From the NCBI GenBank assembly GCA_965220105.1, contig OZ244811.1, positions 3,348,001 through 3,412,000 on the forward strand: a DNA stretch of 64,000 bases. Direction: 5' to 3'. Below the pieces are notes generated by a model that ran no database searches, was not told the DNA's origin, and worked only from the letters and a program-made list of their open reading frames with translations. Source of the stretch: Bin87 sp965220105 (GTDB lineage: Bacteria > Chloroflexota > Dehalococcoidia > Lucifugimonadales > UBA3495). The position numbers and the translations under genes are program-made. Below, in pieces: positions 1-7,729 of this stretch; positions within the stretch are counted from its first letter, which is position 1; every line of letters starts with the position of its first letter.

Positions 1-1
1 G

Positions 2-580
2 CAACCGGAAGCCAAGCGGGATGTGTGGGTGCGGCGGCGATTCAACGTCGACGAGTATTATGCGCTGGTCCACGCCGGCATACTGGCACCCGATGAACGC
101 GTTGAGTTGCTGGCCGGGGAGATTGTGAAGATGGCGCCGATTGGCAGCCGACATGCTTTCTGTGTACGGGAACTAAGCAAACGGTTTCACTCGGCAATCG
201 GAGACGGGGCGATAATCAGCGTACAAGCGCCGGTACGACTAGCAGCGGGAAACGAGCCGGAACCCGATATCGCAGTGTTGCATCCCCGGGAGGACGGTTA
301 CGCGTCGGCGCACCCCGGGCCTGGTGATGTGCTACTGGTTATCGAGGTTTCCGATACCAGCGTAGGGTTCGACCGCCGCCACAAGGTACCTATGTATGCC
401 GCACACGGAATCCCGGAGGTGTGGTTATTTGACCTCAACTCCAACACCGTAGAGATCTACGACGGACCGTGGGCCGGCGGATACACCGCCCGGCGTTCCG
501 TCGCGTCGGACGACAACCTGACGCTGTCCGCATTCCCCGATGTAACCATCCCGGTTTGCGAGGTAATGCCACTCGGGTAA
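2..580 (+). CDS. Uma2 family (DUF820) PD-(D/E)XK endonuclease-like protein, 5' end outside window
   Basis: The protein has the Uma2/DUF820 layout. An N-terminal RRRFNVDEYYALVHAGIL segment is followed by DERVELLAGEIV, a PEPDIAVL strand carrying the putative catalytic Asp, VLLVIEVSDTS (the E-x-S/K position of the PD-(D/E)XK fold) and a C-terminal GIPEVWLFDL strand. A GTG at 23 could start translation, but the frame is open to the window edge and the family usually has a few residues before the RRRF block, so the true start is probably upstream. Members are common in multicellular and uncultured bacteria, and their biological role is not settled. The family call is secure; nuclease activity is inferred from the fold. 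Confidence 0.85.
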   Translation, partial: QPEAKRDVWVRRRFNVDEYYALVHAGILAPDERVELLAGEIVKMAPIGSRHAFCVRELSKRFHSAIGDGAIISVQAPVRLAAGNEPEPDIAVLHPREDGYASAHPGPGDVLLVIEVSDTSVGFDRRHKVPMYAAHGIPEVWLFDLNSNTVEIYDGPWAGGYTARRSVASDDNLTLSAFPDVTIPVCEVMPLG

Positions 581-600
581 TGCCCCTCCGGTAGTGCCGG

Positions 601-1452
601 TCAGAGCCCGGCGAAGAAATCCGGAGGCACTGTCTCGCCCGACTCCACTTTTGGCAACGCCCGCATGTAGTGCTCGATGCCCATCACCGCTTCGGCCACC
701 TCCCGAGGCACCCGTTCGTAGGGCCAGTCGGGTTGCAGCTGTGTGAAGTGCTGCTTGATGCAGGCGAACTTGGCGTCGAGACCCTCCGACACATCCATGG
801 TTATATGCACATCGTCCGGGTCGCAGCCATCGTCGGCTCGATCCGTCGGGGGCATGGGGGAATCGACGCCGGCGGCCTGCAAAGCCTGAGCCATACGTAC
901 CCGGAACCCCCTGGGCCGGCCGCTGTAGAACAGTCGGTCGGTCTGGTGGGGCTGAATCCCGATGGCCATGTGGTGGGGGAAGGCCGTATCATCGGCAGCC
1001 AACTCGAAGGCCAGTGTGGCGTGGTTGCAGATGGCGATATGGTCGGGGTGGCCGTAGAGTCCGCCGGGCTCGAAGGTCAGGATGACCTGGGGTTTGAACC
1101 GCCGAATCTCGAAGACCAGGCGGGCCACCACTTCGTGCTCGTCTGCCTGCACGAACGCCTTGGGATGGTGGTTATCGTCCCAGCCGGCCATCCCGGAGTC
1201 CCGGTACCCCAGCACCACATGGGACTCGATCCCAAGTTCAACTACGGCCTTTTCCAGCTCGCCGCGACGCACCTCGCCGATGGTTTCGCGGGTGGCCGAA
1301 CCTGGCTGGCGAATTTCGCCCAGCTCGCCGGAAGTGGCGGTGACCAGCCGGGTCCGCACTCCGCGGGCGCAGTGCATGGCAATGGCGCCCCCCATGGGAA
1401 ATGCCTCGTCGTCGGGATGGGCCAGCAGCGCCAGCATGCGATGTTCAGCCAT
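601..1452 (-). CDS. PIG-L/LmbE family N-acetylglucosaminyl deacetylase-like protein
   Basis: The protein opens with LALLAHPDDEAFPMGG, the AHPDDE zinc/catalytic signature of PIG-L deacetylases. Further in, GGLYGHPDHIAIC supplies the third metal ligand. At 283 residues it is the usual length, and it resembles the MshB/Mca branch, which deacetylates GlcNAc-inositol or cleaves mycothiol conjugates. Nothing nearby points to mycothiol synthesis, so the substrate is unknown. It is convergent with the Uma2 gene, with only 20 bases between the two stops. The start ATG lies about 9 bases after an AGGT. A metal-dependent deacetylase of small amino-sugar conjugates is the likeliest role. Confidence 0.85.
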   Translation of the reverse strand: MAEHRMLALLAHPDDEAFPMGGAIAMHCARGVRTRLVTATSGELGEIRQPGSATRETIGEVRRGELEKAVVELGIESHVVLGYRDSGMAGWDDNHHPKAFVQADEHEVVARLVFEIRRFKPQVILTFEPGGLYGHPDHIAICNHATLAFELAADDTAFPHHMAIGIQPHQTDRLFYSGRPRGFRVRMAQALQAAGVDSPMPPTDRADDGCDPDDVHITMDVSEGLDAKFACIKQHFTQLQPDWPYERVPREVAEAVMGIEHYMRALPKVESGETVPPDFFAGL

Positions 1453-1547
1453 GATTGGTTTACCTGTCTATCCGGGGACGGTTCCGTCGTCCCGGCCCGG
1501 AAATCTGAAAATCACCAAATTTGTAAATGCGGATTGCGACCAGACCC

Positions 1548-1593
1548 CCCTCACCCGAACTTACTCCCGCGACGCGAGAGTCCGGGGTGAGAG
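1548..1593. repeat. Degenerate family-A palindromic repeat
   Basis: CCCTCACCC at one end pairs with GGGGTGAG at the other around a CCCGCGACGCGAG core. It is a diverged copy of the intergenic palindrome seen many times in this window and lies between the PIG-L and VOC genes. Confidence 0.5.
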
Positions 1594-1621
1594 GCGTTCC
1601 GTCGCGAAGATCGCGGGTCAG

Positions 1622-1981
1622 TTACTCGATTACTTCCAGCACTTCGAGAATGATGCCCTGCGGCCCCTCAAAGAACATGACCCGACGGCCACCGCCCACC
1701 GTGGTCTCTTCCAGCACCGTCGCGCCGCCGTTCTTAAGGTCGGCAACGGTACCCTCGATGTCGGTGGTGTCGATGGCGATGTGCTCGAATCCGTAGTTCT
1801 GCGGGTGGGTCTGCGTGGCGACGTGGTCCGTCACATTCAGGGGCAGGCCGTGCAGGTCCAGGCGAAAGCCTCCGTTGGCCGTCTCGGCGGTAACGGTGGC
1901 CCCCAGGTTGGCCACGTACCAATCGGCGGTGGACTTGGGGTCTGGAGTCTTCAGGTGGACGTGATTCAGCGAGAAAGCCAT
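1622..1981 (-). CDS. VOC (glyoxalase/bleomycin resistance) family protein
   Basis: The 119-residue protein is a single vicinal-oxygen-chelate unit of two beta-alpha-beta-beta-beta modules. It starts with LNHVHLKTPDPKSTADWY and later has FEHIAIDTTDIEGTVADL and GIILEVLEVIE, which place the usual metal ligands (His, His, Glu). Proteins of this size normally work as homodimers. The start is supported by AAGGAGG 8 bases upstream of the ATG. The reaction cannot be named: the family includes glyoxalase I, dioxygenases, epimerases and drug-binding proteins. No partner gene is adjacent. Confidence 0.85.
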   Translation of the reverse strand: MAFSLNHVHLKTPDPKSTADWYVANLGATVTAETANGGFRLDLHGLPLNVTDHVATQTHPQNYGFEHIAIDTTDIEGTVADLKNGGATVLEETTVGGGRRVMFFEGPQGIILEVLEVIE

Positions 1982-2241
1982 GATTTTGCCTCCTTGATTG
2001 CTCAGGTCGATGATTGCTCAGGTTGATTGCACTGGTTAGATGCACGATTGCACCCTCGCTGCAACCGGATCCCGGAGGGGAAAATGGCCGCGGCGATGGG
2101 CTGGCGTTCGGGCCGATTGTAACATAACCTTCCACCCCTCCCCGCCCGACCAGGATCGTTGTCGGGTGACCGCAATCCCGGTGGTGATATACTTGCGCCG
2201 CTGACAACCCGCTGAAAATAACTTCCGGAGGCTACATAAAC

Positions 2242-2889
2242 ATGCTGGCGTTTTTGGGTGGCACGGGTCCCGAGGGGAAAGGTCTGGCTTTGCGGCTGGC
2301 GATAGCCGGCGAATCGGTGGTCATCGGCTCCCGGGATGCCGGGCGCGCCCAGGAGGCCGCCGATGAGTTGCTGGCCCTGGCCCCGGACGCCAACATCTCC
2401 GGCACGGTGAACCCGGCCGCCGCCGCCCAGAGCGACGTCATCTTCCTGACCATGCCCTATAACGGGATGTCACCCACCATCGCCGGCGTGGGCGACGCGC
2501 TGGCCGGCAAGACGGTCGTCACCGTCATAGCGCCCATGCGCTTCGAACGCGGCGTCGGCGCAATCGCCGAGGACGTCGCGGCCGGATCGGCAGCGCAGGA
2601 AGCCCAGGCTGCCGCCCCCGACGCTCGGGTCGTTGCCGCATTTCAAAACGTGTCCGCCGAAGAACTGTTCAAGCCGGGCGTTACCCTCGACGAGGATGTG
2701 GTCATCTGCGCCGACGACGCCGAGGCCAAGCAGGTCGTCATCGACCTCACGCGCAAGATACCCAACCTGCGCCCCGTCGACGCCGGCGCCCTGTACAACG
2801 CACGTTACGTGGAGCAGATTACCCCGCTCCTGGTGAACATCAACCGCATCCACCGGGCACATTCCGGCGTGAGAATTACCGGCGTGTAA
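2242..2889 (+). CDS. npdG: NADPH-dependent F420 reductase (F420H2:NADP oxidoreductase)
   Basis: The protein starts with the Rossmann motif FLGGTGPEGKGLALRLA, followed by VVIGSRD, the NADP-binding segment typical of NpdG/Fno. A VIFLTMPYNG strand and the conserved C-terminal LYNARYVEQITPLLVNIN helix complete the family pattern. At 215 residues it has the normal length. The enzyme moves hydride between NADP(H) and the deazaflavin coenzyme F420, so its presence implies that the organism makes or uses F420. A GGAGG lies 13 bases before the ATG, which is rather far. No F420 biosynthesis genes are in the window; the luciferase-like proteins at 5548 and 40445 are possible users. Confidence 0.9.
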   Translation: MLAFLGGTGPEGKGLALRLAIAGESVVIGSRDAGRAQEAADELLALAPDANISGTVNPAAAAQSDVIFLTMPYNGMSPTIAGVGDALAGKTVVTVIAPMRFERGVGAIAEDVAAGSAAQEAQAAAPDARVVAAFQNVSAEELFKPGVTLDEDVVICADDAEAKQVVIDLTRKIPNLRPVDAGALYNARYVEQITPLLVNINRIHRAHSGVRITGV

Positions 2890-2935
2890 CCCAAACTGCA
2901 CCGCATTTCAAACCAGTCCACAGGAGGAAATAACC

Positions 2936-3460
2936 ATGCCGCGAGCTACTCTTGATTTGCAAAATGCCGTCGATTTGGCCGCCATCAGCGGTCAGTGGCG
3001 CGTCGCCCACGGCTTTGTCCCCGGCCAACCCAACGAAGGCATCGTGAGCGAGGCCGATGGTTCACCATGCCGCCTGCCCGACTTCGACGATTCCGGTTGG
3101 GACGCGTGCGAAGACCTGGGCGCCTGGCGGCGTAAGGGTGTTTCTTTCATATGGTACCGCATTACCGCCACGCTGCCCGAAACGGTGGGCGGGCGCTCCC
3201 TGGACGGCGCGCGCTGCCTCTTCGAGTCCTGCATTGACGACTACGGCGAGATCTGGATCAACGGAGAGTGCGACCGCGAGCGCGCCACCGTGCAGGGGTT
3301 CAACGTCCCGCAGCGCGTGGTTGTCTCCACCGAGCCCACGGCCGGCGACCAGGTAACCATCGCGATCCTGGCCATGAACGGCCCCCTGGCCGCTCCCGGC
3401 GGCGCAGTGTTCGTCCGCTACGCCAACCTGGCCTTCGAGTGGCGCGAATCCGGATTCTAA
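2936..3460 (+). CDS. Uncharacterised protein with galactose-binding/jelly-roll-like domain
   Basis: The 174-residue protein resembles the N-terminal sugar-binding domain of glycoside hydrolase family 2 enzymes. It has a DDSGWDACEDLGAWRRKG segment, then WYRITATLPETV, FESCIDDYGEIWING and VTIAILAMNGPL strands. No catalytic module is attached and no signal peptide is visible. A strong AGGAGG precedes the ATG by 9 bases, and the gene follows npdG by 46 bases on the same strand, so the two may be cotranscribed. A stand-alone carbohydrate- or ligand-binding beta-sandwich is inferred; no function can be assigned. Confidence 0.65.
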   Translation: MPRATLDLQNAVDLAAISGQWRVAHGFVPGQPNEGIVSEADGSPCRLPDFDDSGWDACEDLGAWRRKGVSFIWYRITATLPETVGGRSLDGARCLFESCIDDYGEIWINGECDRERATVQGFNVPQRVVVSTEPTAGDQVTIAILAMNGPLAAPGGAVFVRYANLAFEWRESGF

Positions 3461-3548
3461 CCTCCCCGTTCCCGCGAAAAGATCAACGTCGCTCCGCGAA
3501 AGCGGGAACCCAGGAAGCTCGCGGAAAAATCCTCCGCTTCAGCCAGTA

Positions 3549-3585
3549 CCCCCTCTCCCACAAGGGAGAGGGTTGGGGTGAGGGG
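3549..3585. repeat. Family-A palindromic repeat
   Basis: A CCCCTCTCCC arm pairs with GGGAGAGGG across a short loop and is followed by TTGGGGTGAGGG. It lies 88 bases after the stop of the upstream gene and could form a transcript-ending hairpin. Confidence 0.7.
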
Positions 3586-3654
3586 TAATCCCATAGATAC
3601 AGAGTTTCCTGCATCACGCCTCCATCAGGCTGCGGAAAACCCTACGCATCCACC

Positions 3655-3830
3655 AACAGCCCCTTCTCCCCCAGGATGCCTTTGCGTGAATTGTCATTGC
3701 AAGGGAAGCGTAGCAATCTCTATGCCGAAGCTACGATTGCCGCTACCGGAACGGGATTGCCGCGTCGCTATCGCTCCTCGCAATGACAACATTTCTCAAG
3801 GGTCTCCCCAGGAGCGCGGTTGGGGTGAGG
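3655..3830. repeat. Composite element: family-B palindrome nested in a family-A palindrome (copy 1)
   Basis: A family-B element (3693-3787, ends GTCATTGC and GCAATGAC) sits inside arms of family A (CCCTTCTCCC on the left, TTGGGGTGAGGG on the right). The whole segment matches the reverse complement of the composite at about 61550-61722, including the internal GCCGAAGCTACGATTGCC stretch. With the nearby family-A copy it fills the 376-base gap between 3460 and 3837, where no gene was recognised. Confidence 0.65.
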
Positions 3831-3836
3831 GCCGAA

Positions 3837-4142
3837 TCAGCCCAACCAGTCGTCCTCTTCGTCGTCGCCGTCGCCATTCGCCTCGGCAGCGATACGTGAC
3901 GCGTCGTACTGGTAACCACGGGCTTCCAGTTGCGAGCGAATCTCTCCGGCGTAATCGGCCACCGCCGTGCTCACCGGCAGGGTGATTTCCACCATGCCAC
4001 GACCATCGACGTCCACGCCGCCCGGGTCCTCGCGGGCCAGCTCGACGCTCACCGACTCCCGATGGATGCCGAAAGCGTCGGTTACCTCAAAAACCAGGGC
4101 CATATCGTCCATGGTTATGATGACGATTTCATCCTCAGGCAT
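3837..4142 (-). CDS. Hypothetical protein, 101 aa
   Basis: The product is acidic (it ends in a run of Asp/Glu before WLG) and has no recognised family motif. Predicted strands are EIVIITMDDMALVFEVTD and GMVEITLPV, with a helix around VADYAGEIRSQLEARG. GGAGG lies 6 bases before the ATG. It begins 30 bases after the stop of the thioredoxin-like gene on the same strand, so the two probably form an operon. A small soluble partner of that protein is possible, but this is inference. Confidence 0.55.
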   Translation of the reverse strand: MPEDEIVIITMDDMALVFEVTDAFGIHRESVSVELAREDPGGVDVDGRGMVEITLPVSTAVADYAGEIRSQLEARGYQYDASRIAAEANGDGDDEEDDWLG

Positions 4143-4172
4143 CCGTCGCCTCCAGCACGTCGAGGGGGTTGA

Positions 4173-4802
4173 CTAGTCCTGGGGAGGCCATTGGGTGCCA
4201 CCTTCTGAAGGGCGCTCCGCAGCTGGTCGGGCCATCCCGTCGGCCACCACCTCCTGAAATTCCCCGAGAATCACCGCGCTCCACTCGCGGGCCTTGCTGA
4301 CCCGGTGGGCCGTCCGACGCCCCCGGGACATCTGGCGGCCCTCGGCCTCGTCGCTCACGCTGGCCGCGGCCTGCGCCACCATCTCGTCCATGGCGTCGAT
4401 GGCCGGTACCAGCGAACGCGCGGTTTCGATGAAACGGGCAATCTCGCCCATCTGCTGGTCAAAAACTACGAACACCGGAACTGTGCCGGCCCGGTGTTCG
4501 GGCAGATAGCTGTTGGTCAGATCCAGCTCGTCGTCCCGATTGAACACGCTGAGCTGGATGTTGTCCGAGGAGTCGGCCAGCCGCAGGATAGCCGGCGTCG
4601 TGGACATGGCGTCGCCGCACCAGTCCGACGTGAATACGGCCAGTTTTACTGGGCCATCCAGGCCATTGAAGTAATCGAGGACGGCGGACGGAACCGCGGC
4701 GCCATCGTGAATCTGGATGAATGGGTCCTTGTTCACCTTGATCGATTCGATGTACTGCTCGGTGGTCATGCCCTGATCGAATTTATCTACTGTCAGTCCC
4801 AT
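4173..4802 (-). CDS. Thioredoxin family protein with a single active-site cysteine
   Basis: The core LAVFTSDWCGDAMSTTPAIL is a thioredoxin-fold active-site strand and helix, but the motif is WCGDA rather than WCxxC, so only one cysteine is present. It is followed by a cis-Pro loop (TVPVFVVFD). Such single-Cys thioredoxin_9-like proteins are known and may act as monothiol oxidoreductases or binding proteins. The start at 4802 is chosen because GAGGTG lies 7 bases upstream; an ATG 27 bases further upstream lacks such a site. The C-terminal 60 residues are basic, then polar, and poorly conserved in appearance. It is followed by the 101-aa hypothetical gene. Confidence 0.75.
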   Translation of the reverse strand: MGLTVDKFDQGMTTEQYIESIKVNKDPFIQIHDGAAVPSAVLDYFNGLDGPVKLAVFTSDWCGDAMSTTPAILRLADSSDNIQLSVFNRDDELDLTNSYLPEHRAGTVPVFVVFDQQMGEIARFIETARSLVPAIDAMDEMVAQAAASVSDEAEGRQMSRGRRTAHRVSKAREWSAVILGEFQEVVADGMARPAAERPSEGGTQWPPQD

Positions 4803-4920
4803 TGGTGCACCTCGCTTGCGTCGGCCCACTGCGCTTTGCCAGCACTGTCGGCCAGTGCTAAAATCGCCGCTGGATACTGGATACTACCACCCGCCGGGCG
4901 TGCGGGTCGAGGGGAGCCGC

Positions 4921-5349
4921 TTGCTGACCAATGAACGTGCCGGAGTGTACCTGAAATACGCGTTGTTCTGCCGGGAAACGTCCGAAGACGAGGGCGACGA
5001 TCTCAATTGCACAGGTATCATCGACCTGGTAGACGTTGAGATGCCGCAAGAGCCGCCCAGCGGCGACGGGCCCCGGGTCCTGACCGACGTGGACGTCAAC
5101 CTGGTGTTCTGCATCGCCGGCGCCAACCCGGGCGACCATACTCTGGAAATCAGCATCCGCGCTCCGGGCGCCAGCTTGTCCAGTCCTCCACCGCAGCAAA
5201 CGGAATGGGATGAAGGCATCTTCTTCCAGCGCTGGATCAAGCCCTTCCGCATTCCGGTGACCCGCCTGGGTCGCCACGTGGCCGCCATCGCCTTCGACGG
5301 CATGCCCCTTGGCGAAGCCAGTTTCCTGGTGCGCCTCAAACCGGAATAA
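4921..5349 (+). CDS. Hypothetical protein, DUF6941-like
   Basis: The sequence VYLKYALFCRETSEDEGDDLNC followed by TGIIDLVDV, VLTDVDVNLVFCIAGANPGDHTLEISIRAPGG-like strands and HVAAIAFDGMPLGEASFLVRL resembles the small all-beta DUF6941-type proteins, whose members start with a sensor-like 'YALLCD..R..DGKLNI.G' pattern. The frame extends upstream to 4816. TTG at 4921 is preferred because GAGGGGAG lies 4-5 bases before it and the upstream residues look non-coding; this gives 142 residues. It is divergent from the thioredoxin-like gene. The function is unknown. Confidence 0.55.
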   Translation: MLTNERAGVYLKYALFCRETSEDEGDDLNCTGIIDLVDVEMPQEPPSGDGPRVLTDVDVNLVFCIAGANPGDHTLEISIRAPGASLSSPPPQQTEWDEGIFFQRWIKPFRIPVTRLGRHVAAIAFDGMPLGEASFLVRLKPE

Positions 5350-5373
5350 GCCGCAGCTGGCGTGGGCGGGTCC

Positions 5374-5534
5374 GCCCTCACCCCAGCCCTCTCCCGGTCG
5401 GAGAGGGAGCGGCGGCCCTTGCCCGTGTGGGTGATTTCACCCTCACCCCGGCCCTCTCCCGGTGAGAGAGGGAGCCGCGGCCCAGGCCGTCAAAAAGCCC
5501 CTCTCCCACCGGGAGAGGGGTTGGGGTGAGGGGA
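5374..5534. repeat. Cluster of three family-A palindromic repeats
   Basis: Three copies (about 5374-5410, 5437-5474 and 5497-5534) fill the space between two convergent genes. The first two run CCCTCACCCC then CCCTCTCCC/GAGAGGG; the third is in the opposite orientation and ends TTGGGGTGAGGGG. Confidence 0.75.
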
Positions 5535-5547
5535 GTTCTGAACTAGC

Positions 5548-6618
5548 CTACAGGAAGTGGGGGATCACGTACTTCCCGAAGAGGCGGATGCTGTTCATGA
5601 TGTTACTGTGGGGCAGGTTGCCCATCTGCATGAAGCACAGTATCTGGTCGACGCCGGCTTCCTTGTACTTCTCCAGGGTCTTGATGACCGTTTCGGGGCT
5701 GCCCATGGCGAAGGCGCCCGATTCCAGGTGGTCGTCGGCGGTCTTGTCGACCCGCTCGGTCTGCACGGCATCCACGGCGAACCGGTAGCTGTCGGGCACG
5801 TTGCGCCCGGCCCAGGGGGCGTACAACTCTTCAGCCTTGCCCACGAACCACTCGCCCTCCCGGGCGGCGGCGTTGTAGGCTTCCTCGTCGGTGTCGGCGA
5901 CGTGGACCATGCACAGGGCGGCGATGTTGTCGTTGACCATGCTGCCGATGGGCTCAGCGTCCTTGACGGCTTCCCGGTAAATCTGGACGCGCTCGACCAG
6001 TTGCTCATGGCCGCCCAGGTTGAAACACAACACGCCGACGCCCAGTTGTCCAGCCTCGCCGAAGGACGCCGGCTGGCTGCACGCCATCCACATGGGCGGG
6101 TGGGGTTGTTGCACCGGCTTGGGGATGACCGAGCGGGGCGGTACATTGTAAAACTCGCCGGCGTGGGAGAATGGGTCTTCGGTCCACATGCGGGGGATCA
6201 TGCCGATGGCCTCGCGCCACTGGGACTTGGTGGTCTCGGGGTCGACTTCGAAGCCGTCCATCTCGATGAGAGTGGTGGAGCGGCCCGTGCCCAGGTCCAT
6301 GCGCCCGTCGCTGATGATGTCCAGGACGGCGGCGCGCTCGGCGACGCGGACCGGGTGGTTGTAAGCGCCGGGGAGCAGGGCAACGGCGTGGCCGATGCGG
6401 ATGCGCTTGGTGCGCTGGGAGATGGCGCCGTAGAGCACCTCGGGGGCGGAGCAATGAGAAAATTCCCGCAGAAAGTGATGCTCAACAGTCCAGAAGTAGT
6501 CGAAGCCAACGTCGTCAGCCAGCTCGACCTGGGCCATCACCTGCTTATAGCGATCGGCCTCGATGCCGGGGTAATGGGGTTCCGGTATCTGAATCTCGTA
6601 CATTAATCCGAATTTCAT
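5548..6618 (-). CDS. LLM class flavin- or F420-dependent oxidoreductase (luciferase-like)
   Basis: The protein starts MKFGLMYEIQIPEPHY and has the bacterial luciferase-like TIM-barrel landmarks: FDYFWTVEHHF, RIGHAVALLPGAYNHPVRVAER, and DLGTGRSTT in the cofactor pocket. C-terminally, MGSPETVIKTLEKYKEAGVDQILCF is the typical closing helix. At 356 residues it has normal length. AAGGAG lies 9 bases before the ATG at 6618; the frame is open to 6930, but that part overlaps the higA gene and is not coding. The family uses reduced FMN or F420 to oxidise or reduce small organics. The substrate is unknown. It is the last gene of a minus-strand run that includes the HigBA genes. Confidence 0.88.
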   Translation of the reverse strand: MKFGLMYEIQIPEPHYPGIEADRYKQVMAQVELADDVGFDYFWTVEHHFLREFSHCSAPEVLYGAISQRTKRIRIGHAVALLPGAYNHPVRVAERAAVLDIISDGRMDLGTGRSTTLIEMDGFEVDPETTKSQWREAIGMIPRMWTEDPFSHAGEFYNVPPRSVIPKPVQQPHPPMWMACSQPASFGEAGQLGVGVLCFNLGGHEQLVERVQIYREAVKDAEPIGSMVNDNIAALCMVHVADTDEEAYNAAAREGEWFVGKAEELYAPWAGRNVPDSYRFAVDAVQTERVDKTADDHLESGAFAMGSPETVIKTLEKYKEAGVDQILCFMQMGNLPHSNIMNSIRLFGKYVIPHFL

Positions 6619-6664
6619 GTCGCGTTGCTCCTTGTGGTGGTGTAGGTTAGTGTGGGATTGTCGA

Positions 6665-7018
6665 CTAGTTCGCTGCGTCGCTAATCTTGTTGCCGCCGGC
6701 CCAATCAGGGATGTCGTCAAGAGTAATGCGGGGCGTGATTTGAGCGGCAATGTCGGTGCCGTGTTCGCGTTCTGCCACGTGCAAGTCGTAAGCGTTCTGC
6801 ATATCCACCCAGAATCGCGGAGTGGTGCCAAAGTAGCGTCCGAGACGCAAAGCCAATTCGGGTGTGACGCTGCGGCGCTGCGCCCGAATTTCCGCCGTAG
6901 CGCCGGTAGGCAAGGCCAGCGCGGCGTCAAACTCGTTGGGGGAAAGACCGAGTTCCTTGAGTTCCGCAGTCAGGATTGCGCCCGGATGTGCGGGCGTCGT
7001 ATCGTCTTTGGCAGTCAT
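6665..7018 (-). CDS. higA: HigA family antitoxin, copy next to HigB
   Basis: AHPGAILTAELKELGLSPNEFDAALALP is the HigA start, followed by an XRE-type helix-turn-helix (SVTPELALRLGRYFGTTPRFWVDMQNAYDLHVAE). The 117-residue protein neutralises the HigB mRNA interferase and normally represses its own promoter. It starts 10 bases after the higB stop on the same strand, the canonical toxin-then-antitoxin order of higBA loci. A second, related HigA lies on the other side of higB. Confidence 0.9.
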   Translation of the reverse strand: MTAKDDTTPAHPGAILTAELKELGLSPNEFDAALALPTGATAEIRAQRRSVTPELALRLGRYFGTTPRFWVDMQNAYDLHVAEREHGTDIAAQITPRITLDDIPDWAGGNKISDAAN

Positions 7019-7028
7019 CGCGCCTCCG

Positions 7029-7307
7029 TTAGTGGTAGTCTACGATTTCCACGTCATGTGGGCCATCATCTTGCCAGCGAAAGCAGATGCGCCATTGCAA
7101 GTTTATGCGAATGCTGTATTGGCCCGCGCGGTCGCCGGACAGCGCTTCCAGGCGATTGCCGCGCCGGATGTACAGTTCTTGCAACGACCTGGCGTCGTTT
7201 AGATATCTCAGACGGCTGATTGCTGGCCTTCCGAAACCTTGGAACGTCGGCACCGACTCACCATAGAAGAACCGTCGGGTATTCTGGTCTCGGAAACTTT
7301 GAATCAC
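7029..7307 (-). CDS. higB: HigB family toxin (RelE-superfamily mRNA interferase)
   Basis: The 92-residue protein matches the HigB pattern: IQSFRDQNTRRFFYGESVP, then RLRYLNDARSLQELYIRRGNRLEAL, and QYSIRINLQWRICFRWQDDGPHDVEIVDYH at the C-terminus, where the RICFRW and VEIVDYH strands are diagnostic. HigB cleaves mRNA on the ribosome. The start codon is GTG, whose last bases form the TGA stop of the upstream higA copy (4-base overlap), which suggests translational coupling. It is flanked by antitoxin genes on both sides. Confidence 0.92.
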   Translation of the reverse strand: MIQSFRDQNTRRFFYGESVPTFQGFGRPAISRLRYLNDARSLQELYIRRGNRLEALSGDRAGQYSIRINLQWRICFRWQDDGPHDVEIVDYH

Positions 7308-7672
7308 CTGCCAGAATCCTCGGCATCGTCGACCTTCCGGTACGGACTGTCGCTGACGCCTGGCAGCGGAGTAACTTGTGCGGCGACGGTATCGCCGTGC
7401 TTGCGCTCGGCGATTTTCAGGTCATAGCTGGCCTGCAAGTTCAGCCAGAGCTCTGCGGAAGTGCACATATAGTGCGACAGTCGCAGGGCCAGTTCGGGGG
7501 TTATGCCGCGGCGTTCCGCCGTCAGCGACGCCGTAGTGCCGGCCGGTACGGCCAAGGCGGCGTCGAACTCGGCAGCGGACATCCCCCGCTCCTCGAGGTC
7601 TTCGGCAATGAACTCGCCGGGGTGGATAGGGGCCATACCGTCTTTGAAGGGCGAATTTTTTTCGATAATCAT
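7304..7672 (-). CDS. higA: HigA family antitoxin, extra copy upstream of higB
   Basis: Like the other copy, it has PIHPGEFIAEDLEERGMSAAEF and GITPELALRLSHYMCTSAELWLNLQASYDLKIAE, and it looks more than half identical to it. Its stop codon overlaps the higB start by 4 bases. Having an antitoxin both upstream and downstream of one toxin is unusual. It could be a leftover of a second higBA module that lost its toxin, or a second neutraliser or regulator. Upstream, 57 bases separate it from the GIY-YIG gene; no toxin-like frame is visible there. Confidence 0.88.
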   Translation of the reverse strand: MIIEKNSPFKDGMAPIHPGEFIAEDLEERGMSAAEFDAALAVPAGTTASLTAERRGITPELALRLSHYMCTSAELWLNLQASYDLKIAERKHGDTVAAQVTPLPGVSDSPYRKVDDAEDSGR

Positions 7673-7729
7673 AACCCCACTCTGCTAATTCCGTGGCACC
7701 GTCGTCTTGTTTTTCATAAATTTTTAGTA

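Noticed and set aside
5374..5534. CRISPR-like array from repeated palindromes
   Set aside because: Units vary in length, orientation and spacing and no cas genes are present; these are dispersed palindromic repeats.
6619..6930. N-terminal extension of the luciferase-like protein at 5548
   Set aside because: It overlaps higA in another frame, and a strong ribosome-binding site marks the ATG at 6618.
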